This document shows positions 5,388 to 10,439 of a stretch of DNA of 10,439 bases, one piece after another. Under the pieces are notes generated by a model. The model made no database searches. It was given only the letters and a program-made list of their open reading frames with translations, and was not told where the DNA came from. The position numbers and the translations under genes are program-made. The number at the start of each line of letters is the position of its first letter. Position 1 is the first letter of the stretch. This DNA comes from Thermoanaerobaculales bacterium (lineage in GTDB: Bacteria > Acidobacteriota > Thermoanaerobaculia > Thermoanaerobaculales > Sulfomarinibacteraceae), in NCBI GenBank assembly GCA_025456385.1, contig JALOKS010000063.1:1-10439 (forward strand). Direction: 5' to 3'.

Positions 5388-7160
5388 ATGAAGGGAATCG
5401 ATTCACAGGGGCAGAACGGGGACGCGCCGTCACGCGCAGTACCGCTCGGGCGGTTGCTGGCCCTGGCGAAGCCGGAGTGGCGGCGGCTCTCGGTCGCCAC
5501 CGTCTTCCTCCTGATCGGCGGCGCCGCGAGCCTCGCCTACCCGCAGGTGGTACGAGTGCTCATCGACGCTGCGCTCGTCGGCGGCGCCGCCACCATCAAC
5601 CGCGCCGCGGCGGTGATGGCCGGCATCTTCGCCGTGCAGTCGGTCGCGGCGGGGCTGCGCTACTACCTCTTCACCATCGCCGGCGAGCGCATCGTGACCC
5701 GGCTGCGCGAGCGCATCTACCGCGCGATCATCGAGCAGGAGATCGCCTTCTTCGACGCGCGGCGCACCGGCGAGCTGACGAGCCGGCTGACCAGCGACGC
5801 GACCGTTGTCCAGAACACGGTCAGCGTCAACCTCTCGATGGGCCTCCGCAACCTGGTGATGGCGGTCGGCGGGCTCGCCCTGCTCGCCGTGTCGTCGCCC
5901 TTCCTGACCGTGATCATGCTCGCGGTGGTGCCGCCGGTGGCGATCGGCGCGGTGGTGGCCGGCCGCAAGCTCTCGAAGCTCAGCCGCGACACCCAGGACG
6001 CGCTGGCGCGGGCCAACGAGGCGGCCGAGGAGGCGATCGCCGGCATCCGGACGGTGCGCGCCTTCGCCCGCGAGGAGGCCGAGGCCGAGCGCTACGGGCG
6101 CCGGGTCTGGGAGGGCTTCGCCGTGGCGCGGCGGCGCATCCGCACGGTCGCGGTCTTCATCGCCGGAGCGACTGTCGGCGCCTTCGGCTCGGTGTCGGCG
6201 GTGCTGTGGTTCGGCGGCCGCATGGTGATGACGGGCGAGATGACGGTCGGCGCGCTCGCCTCCTTCATCCTCTACACCCTGATCGTGGCCATGTCCCTGA
6301 GCGCGCTCGCCGACCTGTGGTCCGACTTCGCGCGCGCCCGCGGCGCCGCGCAGCGGGTCTTCGAGCTCATGGACCGGCAGCCGACGGTGGACACCGGTGG
6401 CGGCGCGATCCTGGAAGCGGTGACCGGCCGCGTCGAGTTCGCCGGCGTGAGCTTCGCCTACCCGGTGCGGCCCGAGGTGACGGTGCTCGACGAGGTCGAG
6501 CTCGCACTCGATCCGGGACGGGTGATGGCGCTGGTGGGGCCCTCAGGGGCCGGCAAGTCGACCGTCGCCGCTCTCCTGCTCCGCCTCTACGACCCCGACG
6601 AGGGCGTGATCCGTCTCGACGGCCGCGACCTCCGCGAGCTCGATGCGCGCTGGTACCGCGAGCGCATCGGCACTGTCGCCCAGGAGCCGGTGCTGTTCTC
6701 GACCTCGGTGGCGGCCAACATCCGCTACGGACGGCCTGGGGCCTCCGACGCCGAGGTCGAGGCGGCGGCGCAGGCGGCCAACGCCCACGACTTCATCGTC
6801 GCCCTGCCCGAGGGCTACGCGACCGAGGTCGGCGAGCGCGGCGTCCGCCTCTCGGGCGGCCAGAAGCAGCGGGTGGCCATCGCCCGCGCCCTGCTCAAGG
6901 ACCCGCCGATCCTGATTCTCGACGAGGCCACGTCCTCCCTCGACGCCGAGTCCGAGTCCCTGGTCCAGGAGGCCCTCGAGCGGCTGATGGCCCGCCGCAC
7001 CAGCCTGGTCATCGCCCACCGCCTGTCCACCGTGCGCAACGCCGACCTCGTGGTGGTGCTCGACGGCGGCCGCGTCATCGAGACCGGCACCCACGACGAG
7101 CTGATGCGTTCCGACGGCCTCTACCGCCGCCTCGTCAGCCGCCAGCTGGTGGAGGCGTGA
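5388..7160 (+). CDS. ABC exporter half-transporter (MsbA/ABCB type)
   Basis: The protein is 590 residues, the normal length for a fused membrane-ATPase half-transporter acting as a dimer. After a hydrophilic lead (1-22), the six-helix ABC exporter membrane domain covers about 33-315. The ATP-binding domain covers about 348-585 and is complete: A-loop Tyr358, Walker A GPSGAGKS (384-391), Q-loop Gln432, signature LSGGQ (488-492), Walker B ILILDE with Glu513, and H-loop His544. It therefore should be active in ATP-driven export of a lipid, drug or peptide; the substrate cannot be told. It follows the HAD gene after 36 bp and may be read from the same mRNA. The ribosome site is poor: GGGAG (5382-5386) is only one base from the ATG and GAAG lies at 5377-5380, which suggests weak translation or coupling. 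No second half-transporter adjoins, so a homodimer is likely. Confidence 0.96.
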   Translation: MKGIDSQGQNGDAPSRAVPLGRLLALAKPEWRRLSVATVFLLIGGAASLAYPQVVRVLIDAALVGGAATINRAAAVMAGIFAVQSVAAGLRYYLFTIAGERIVTRLRERIYRAIIEQEIAFFDARRTGELTSRLTSDATVVQNTVSVNLSMGLRNLVMAVGGLALLAVSSPFLTVIMLAVVPPVAIGAVVAGRKLSKLSRDTQDALARANEAAEEAIAGIRTVRAFAREEAEAERYGRRVWEGFAVARRRIRTVAVFIAGATVGAFGSVSAVLWFGGRMVMTGEMTVGALASFILYTLIVAMSLSALADLWSDFARARGAAQRVFELMDRQPTVDTGGGAILEAVTGRVEFAGVSFAYPVRPEVTVLDEVELALDPGRVMALVGPSGAGKSTVAALLLRLYDPDEGVIRLDGRDLRELDARWYRERIGTVAQEPVLFSTSVAANIRYGRPGASDAEVEAAAQAANAHDFIVALPEGYATEVGERGVRLSGGQKQRVAIARALLKDPPILILDEATSSLDAESESLVQEALERLMARRTSLVIAHRLSTVRNADLVVVLDGGRVIETGTHDELMRSDGLYRRLVSRQLVEA

Positions 7161-7362
7161 AGGTAGCGCGCGGCGGCCTCTCCAGCTCGAAGGCTTCGAA
7201 GCCCGCGAAGGTCGGCCGTGCGGCGGCCGCTTCCAGGGTCCATCCCGGGGCCACGAGCCGACGAGGCTCCGCCAGCCCGTTGCCGACACGCGTCATCCGC
7301 AGCCGACGAAGCACGGAGACGTCCTCCTCGGTGGTCGGAAGGTCACGCTCGAGATCCAGCAT
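7135..7362 (-). CDS. Possible small protein, 75 residues, unrecognised
   Basis: A minus-strand frame of 75 residues starts MLDLERDLPTTEEDVSVLRR. Its N-terminal half has a protein-like acidic and leucine pattern and G/C-rich third positions. The C-terminal 8 residues overlap the 3' end of the ABC transporter gene in the opposite direction, and its end (PPRATFTPPPAGG) looks unlike a natural terminus. There is no Shine-Dalgarno before the ATG, and the frame stays open upstream. It may be a real small gene, the remnant of a longer one, or chance in GC-rich DNA. I do not recognise a family. Confidence 0.3.
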   Translation of the reverse strand: MLDLERDLPTTEEDVSVLRRLRMTRVGNGLAEPRRLVAPGWTLEAAAARPTFAGFEAFELERPPRATFTPPPAGG

Positions 7363-7553
7363 CGGCGGATCAGTGGTCGGAGAGTCGGTCGAGGAGGTGC
7401 TCCAGCCCGTACCTCTCGAAGTCCATGGTCAGGCCATCGTACACCGGGAGCCGATCGCATCCTCTGTTACGGTTCTGTCAAAGGTCCAGAGGCTCACCGC
7501 AGGCATCCCCATCGAGCGCCTACACTCGAAGGTGGACGGGATGGGGGTTGGCC
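7161..7553. other. Intergenic gap, no secure gene
   Basis: This 393-bp stretch separates the ABC transporter from the PH-like/zinc-ribbon gene. It holds two doubtful minus-strand ORFs (7135-7362 and 7370-7426), a 12-bp perfect palindrome GGCTTCGAAGCC (7192-7203), and a minus-strand TTGACA (7481-7476) with no good -10 at the right spacing. On the plus strand TACACT (7521-7526) could be a -10 for the downstream gene, but there is no matching -35. No terminator for the ABC gene is seen. Confidence 0.6.
7370..7426 (-). CDS. Possible 18-residue ORF or gene fragment
   Basis: A minus-strand ATG opens MDFERYGLEHLLDRLSDH then stop, seven bases before the ATG of the 75-residue frame at 7362. In the same frame it extends upstream to a possible GTG (7444-7442, reading VYDGLT before the Met). 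The amphipathic, protein-like pattern suggests genuine or once-genuine coding sequence, perhaps one gene with the 75-residue frame that has been broken by a frameshift. No ribosome site is visible. Confidence 0.2.
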   Translation of the reverse strand: MDFERYGLEHLLDRLSDH

Positions 7554-8972
7554 ATGAAGACCGGCGAGGGCATGTGCTGGAATCCCGCCTTTCTCGGGCC
7601 GCTCGACGAGCAGTTCGCGCCGGTGACCGGCGCGGTGCGCTGCTTCGCGGGCGAGGAGCGGTTCCTCTCGCGGAGAAAGCTCGACGCCCGCGAGAAGCTC
7701 TGGGCGGCGATCCGGCCCCACCTCGAGCGGGTGCTCGACGACGACGAGACCGTGCTCCACGTGCTGCCCGCGGTCCACAACCCGCGTTTCCTCGAGGTCT
7801 TCGGCTTCGGCATCTGGTACGTGCTCTTCTTCCGCGCGGCGCTGGTCCTGACCGACCGGCGTCTGGTGGAGGTCATGCTCCGCAAGCCCGACCGCGCCGA
7901 CACCTGCATCCGCTCGTACTCCTGGGCGCAGGTGACGAGTCTGAAGCTGAGGTGGGGCGGGCTGACGCTGAAGCCGGCCCAGGGACGCACGCAGAAATGG
8001 GCGATCTCGGAGCGCGGCGACCGCAGGCTGCTCGCGCTCCTGCTGCCGAAGATCGCGGGCCAGCTGCTGCCGGGCGACATCCACGGCCCGCGCCCGGTGC
8101 CGCTGTGGCACTGCCCCCAGTGCGGCGCCGCCTCGCTGAAGCGCCCTGCCGCCTGCGCCCATTGCGGCCTGCGCTTCAGGTCGCAGGGGCTGGCTGCCGT
8201 GCTGTCGCTGGCTTTTCCGGGCGCCGGGCTGCTGTACGCCGGCCATCCGGTCCTCGCAGCCCTCGACTTTCTCGGCGAGGCGGTGATCTTCCTCGTCGCC
8301 GCCGCGCTCTTCCTCTTCGCCGGCAACCCTGCCGACCGTGCCGCCGCCTTCACCTTCGGGCTCCTCGCGCTCATCTTCACAAAGCTCGAGAGCGCGCACG
8401 TCGCGTCGGTGCTGGTGCAGCGGACCCGGCCCGAGCGCAACGCCGCCCGCTGGCGGGCAGCCGCGATCGCCGGCGCGGTGCTGACGGCGGTGCTGATCGT
8501 CGGGCCGCCGCTGCTCAGCGGCGCTTTCGCCAACCTTCCCGATCGCGACCTCGACCTGTCGGCCAACGAGCTCGGCTGGAGCGGCGGGCGGGATCCCGCA
8601 TCCTGGCAGTTCGGCGTTGACCCCGGCCAGCGCTCGGAGTGGCTCCGCGACGACGGCCAGCGGCTCTTCGTCTTCGCCCAGCCGCTGCGTGCGGAGGAGC
8701 GCTTCGAGGAGGTGGTGACGGCCCTCCGTGCCGAGTACGGCGAGGCGGTGGTGCCGCGCTCCGTCGGCGGCTTCGAAGCGCTGCGGGTCGTCGAGCCCCG
8801 GGTGGACCAGGAAGGCGGCGAGCTGCTGTGGGCGCGGTGGCTGCTGTACGACCGCGAGCATCACGACCTCCACACCCTCGAGGCGCCGCTCTTCGAAGAC
8901 GACATCGAGGCGCTCGAAGCCGACCTCGACGAGCTGCTGCAGAGCGCGAGCTGGGTCGACCCCTCGAGCTGA
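7554..8972 (+). CDS. Membrane protein with PH-like region and zinc ribbon, unknown function
   Basis: The protein has 472 residues from ATG 7554, preceded by GGGGGT (7543-7548) at a fair distance; the frame is open further upstream to about 7218, but that part has no ribosome site and an unlikely composition. In order: a region at about 66-165 with FGIWYVLFFRAALVLTDRRLVEV, which resembles bacterial PH-like domains (strand pattern plus 'LTDRRL'); a four-cysteine zinc ribbon CPQC...CAHC (Cys187, 190, 201, 204); hydrophobic segments at about 212-232, 233-256, 264-278 and 302-322; then a soluble acidic C-terminal domain (about 330-472) with no cysteine. The ribbon with adjacent helices recalls TM2-like membrane proteins. 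It stands alone, with no partner gene nearby. I do not recognise a named family for the whole chain, and the domain calls are by eye. Confidence 0.82.
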   Translation: MKTGEGMCWNPAFLGPLDEQFAPVTGAVRCFAGEERFLSRRKLDAREKLWAAIRPHLERVLDDDETVLHVLPAVHNPRFLEVFGFGIWYVLFFRAALVLTDRRLVEVMLRKPDRADTCIRSYSWAQVTSLKLRWGGLTLKPAQGRTQKWAISERGDRRLLALLLPKIAGQLLPGDIHGPRPVPLWHCPQCGAASLKRPAACAHCGLRFRSQGLAAVLSLAFPGAGLLYAGHPVLAALDFLGEAVIFLVAAALFLFAGNPADRAAAFTFGLLALIFTKLESAHVASVLVQRTRPERNAARWRAAAIAGAVLTAVLIVGPPLLSGAFANLPDRDLDLSANELGWSGGRDPASWQFGVDPGQRSEWLRDDGQRLFVFAQPLRAEERFEEVVTALRAEYGEAVVPRSVGGFEALRVVEPRVDQEGGELLWARWLLYDREHHDLHTLEAPLFEDDIEALEADLDELLQSASWVDPSS

Positions 8973-9091
8973 TCCGGGTCGCATCCCGCGGGCTCGGCAC
9001 TCCGACCAGCTAGCGTCCCTGCGCCCTTCAGGGCCCGCAAGCGGTCAAGCTCCGTGAGCGGTGCGGCCGACATCCAATGCGACCGACCCGA

Positions 9092-9118
9092 TGCCACCCG
9101 CGACGACCTGCGGTGGCA
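9092..9118 (+). terminator. Bulged hairpin between the PH-like gene and the ATPase gene
   Basis: TGCCACCCGC (9092-9101) pairs with GCGGTGGCA (9110-9118) with one bulged C and an 8-base loop, 119 bp after the preceding stop codon. No T tract follows. It may separate the two transcripts. Confidence 0.3.
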
Positions 9119-9194
9119 CGGCCCATGTCTCTGGGCGGTCGAGGCGTGAATCGGCGCGTCAGGGTGTTCCGGTGTGTCGAAAAATGGACCCTGT

Positions 9195-9223
9195 GCGGGC
9201 AATTTGCATGATAAAATGCCCGC
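9195..9223 (+). promoter_or_regulatory. Extended -10 promoter inside a 29-bp palindrome
   Basis: GCGGGCAATTT (9195-9205) and AAAATGCCCGC (9213-9223) are inverted repeats matching at 10 of 11 positions around a 7-base centre. The centre and right arm hold TG-A-TAAAAT (9209-9217), an extended -10 that is 5/6 to consensus; no -35 is evident. Transcription starting seven bases after the -10 would begin at or next to the A of the ATG (9225), so the mRNA would be leaderless. No Shine-Dalgarno precedes that ATG, which agrees. A protein bound to the palindrome would block the promoter. Confidence 0.6.
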
Positions 9224-9224
9224 C

Positions 9225-10394
9225 ATGTATTCACGATTGGCCACAGTTCCGGACCACTCGTTCTTTCTCTTCGGACCTCGTGCGACTGGAAAGACGACCT
9301 GGTTGCGACATCATCTCGGTGATGCCCTGTGGTTCAACCTGCTGCTCGACGACGAGTATCTTCCCCTGCTCGGTTCATCGCGCCTTTTTCGAGAGCGGGT
9401 CGAGGCGCATCCTCCCGGATCGTGGGTTGTGGTGGACGAGGTCCAGCGGCTCCCCGCACTGCTGAACGAGGTCCACGACCTCATTTCCCGCAGGCGTGAC
9501 AGTTTCAAGTTCGCGCTCAGCGGGTCCAGCGCGCGAAAGCTGCGGCGCCTCGACGTCAATCTGCTGGCCGGCCGCGTCATCGAGCGCGCCATGTTCCCTC
9601 TGGTGGCGAAAGAGCTCGGGCGCGATTTCAAGCTCGACGACGCGCTCCGCTTCGGCACGCTTCCGGGGGTCGTCAGCGACACGCGGTACCGTGTTGACAT
9701 GCTCAGGGCCTACGTCAACACCTATCTTCGCCAGGAGATCCAGCAGGAGGCCCTGGTCAAGGACCTCGGCTCGTTCCATCGCTTCCTCAAGGTTGCCGCC
9801 ATCATGCACGGGCAGGTCGTCAACCAGGCGGCGATCGCTCGTGATGCCGGCGTCGCCCGCACCACCGTCCAGCGCTTCTTCGACACACTCGTCGATACCC
9901 TGGTAGGACATCTGGTGCCAGCGTGGCAGCCGAAGGCAAAGGTCCGCGAGGCCGGCAAGCCCAAGTTCTACTTCTTCGACCCCGGTGTGGTGCGCGCCAT
10001 CCGCGACGTGGTCGACGAGCCGCTGGCCGATGCCGATTGCGGGCCGCTGCTCGAAGGCTACGTGCTCCACGAGCTTCGCGCCGCCGTCGCGTACCGGGGG
10101 CTCGGCGGAGGGATCTCCTACTGGAGCACGCCCGGTTCGAAGGAGATCGACTTCGTGTGGACCAAGGGAGCGCGGTCCGTCGCCGTCGAGGTCAAGAGCT
10201 CGCGGCGGTGGCGGCCTGAGTACGCCAGGACCATCAACGAGTTCTTGGATGCGGGCATCGTGACCCGGGGATTCGTCGTCTACCGTGGTAGCCAACGGTT
10301 TCGGAGCGGCGGAGTCGATGGGGTTCCGGTCGAAGAGTTCCTGTCGATGCTTTACTCTGATGAGTTTCCAGGAGACCGCGAGCTCCAGATGTAG
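9225..10394 (+). CDS. AAA ATPase, AAA_14 / DUF4143 family
   Basis: The protein has 389 residues, usual for the family. The N-terminal ATPase has Walker A GPRATGKT (17-24), Walker B WVVVDEVQ (67-74; Asp71, Glu72) and ALSGSSARKL (98-106) as sensor region. A middle segment (about 197-222, VVNQAAIARDAGVARTTVQRF) looks like a helix-turn-helix. The C-terminal DUF4143 part holds E277, KEIDF (Asp309) and VEVKSS (Glu322, Lys324), the order of a PD-(D/E)XK nuclease-like core. Family members are common, often solitary and prone to transfer; their role is not settled. The frame is open upstream to GTG 9174, but ATG 9225 is preferred because it removes a non-conserved lead and fits the -10 seven bases upstream. 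Codon use is somewhat less G/C-biased than its neighbours near the start. It stands alone in the window. Confidence 0.93.
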   Translation: MYSRLATVPDHSFFLFGPRATGKTTWLRHHLGDALWFNLLLDDEYLPLLGSSRLFRERVEAHPPGSWVVVDEVQRLPALLNEVHDLISRRRDSFKFALSGSSARKLRRLDVNLLAGRVIERAMFPLVAKELGRDFKLDDALRFGTLPGVVSDTRYRVDMLRAYVNTYLRQEIQQEALVKDLGSFHRFLKVAAIMHGQVVNQAAIARDAGVARTTVQRFFDTLVDTLVGHLVPAWQPKAKVREAGKPKFYFFDPGVVRAIRDVVDEPLADADCGPLLEGYVLHELRAAVAYRGLGGGISYWSTPGSKEIDFVWTKGARSVAVEVKSSRRWRPEYARTINEFLDAGIVTRGFVVYRGSQRFRSGGVDGVPVEEFLSMLYSDEFPGDRELQM

Positions 10395-10439
10395 ACTGCG
10401 ATCAGGACCTCCACATCCTCATCGCGCCGGGATCCACCC

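Noticed and set aside
7512..7526. GCGCCTACAC resembling the end of the GTAG-headed palindrome
   Set aside because: No stem-loop adjoins it, so the match of ten bases is probably chance or a promoter-like TACACT.
5477..8620. A very long open plus-strand frame (over 1000 codons) crossing the ABC transporter and the next gene
   Set aside because: It is a shadow caused by high GC content: Arg/Pro/Ala-rich translation, no domains, and it overlaps two well-supported genes in another frame.
7494..8984. Long minus-strand ORF (496 codons) opposite the PH-like/zinc-ribbon gene
   Set aside because: Repetitive Arg/Glu/Gly/Gln composition typical of antisense frames in GC-rich DNA; the plus-strand frame has clear domains and a plausible start.
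9012..9038. A third REP-like site: the core CCCTTCAGGG occurs again after the PH-like gene
   Set aside because: It shares the 10-bp core with the left arm of the 1245-1347 element, but the stem is broken, GTAG is CTAG at a different spacing, and no inverted partner follows. At best a decayed copy.
9028..9234. Minus-strand ORFs upstream of the ATPase gene
   Set aside because: Composition rich in Arg, His, Pro and Thr with no motif, and the segment is better explained as the promoter region of the ATPase gene.

Overview
The window is 10.4 kb of uniformly GC-rich bacterial DNA with strongly G/C-biased third codon positions. The genes are of free-living, Gram-negative-like type: Sec-exported redox proteins, an exported sulfatase, a LysR regulator and an ABC half-transporter. 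There are no rRNA, tRNA, phage or CRISPR features. The composition and the dispersed palindromic repeats would suit a soil or sediment phylum such as Acidobacteriota, but no taxonomic marker is present, so this is only a guess.

Layout. (1) 1-1129, plus strand: the end of a standalone DsbD-alpha-like protein, then an exported one-CXXC-cysteine redoxin 31 bp later, probably one periplasmic thiol-redox operon. (2) 1130-1565: a repeat-rich gap between convergent genes. It holds a heptad tandem repeat, a terminator-like hairpin, a REPIN-like inverted pair of GTAG-headed palindromes, a second unrelated pair of inverted palindromes, and an inverted repeat that contains the LysR stop codon. (3) 1566-5351: a minus-strand LysR regulator divergent from a sulfatase, followed by a HAD-superfamily phosphohydrolase with an export signal. 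The shared intergenic region carries a good sigma-70-type promoter, a TTGAG-A-CTCAA palindrome in its spacer and a strong 5'-UTR hairpin. A plausible reading is regulated release of sulfate (and perhaps phosphate) from organic esters outside the cytoplasm. (4) 5388-7160: a complete ABC exporter half-transporter (MsbA/ABCB type). (5) 7161-7553: a mostly unassigned gap with two doubtful short minus-strand ORFs. (6) 7554-8972: an unrecognised membrane protein with a PH-like N-terminal region, a four-cysteine zinc ribbon, hydrophobic segments and an acidic C-terminal domain. (7) 9225-10394: a solitary AAA ATPase of the AAA_14/DUF4143 type. Its extended -10 element lies inside a 29-bp imperfect palindrome that ends one base before the ATG, which predicts a leaderless, repressible transcript.

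The least ordinary signals are in the non-coding DNA: the two covarying inverted palindrome pairs at 1245-1347 and 1461-1555, the palindromic leaderless promoter at 9195-9223, and the sulfatase leader. No obviously new multi-gene defence or biosynthetic system is visible.
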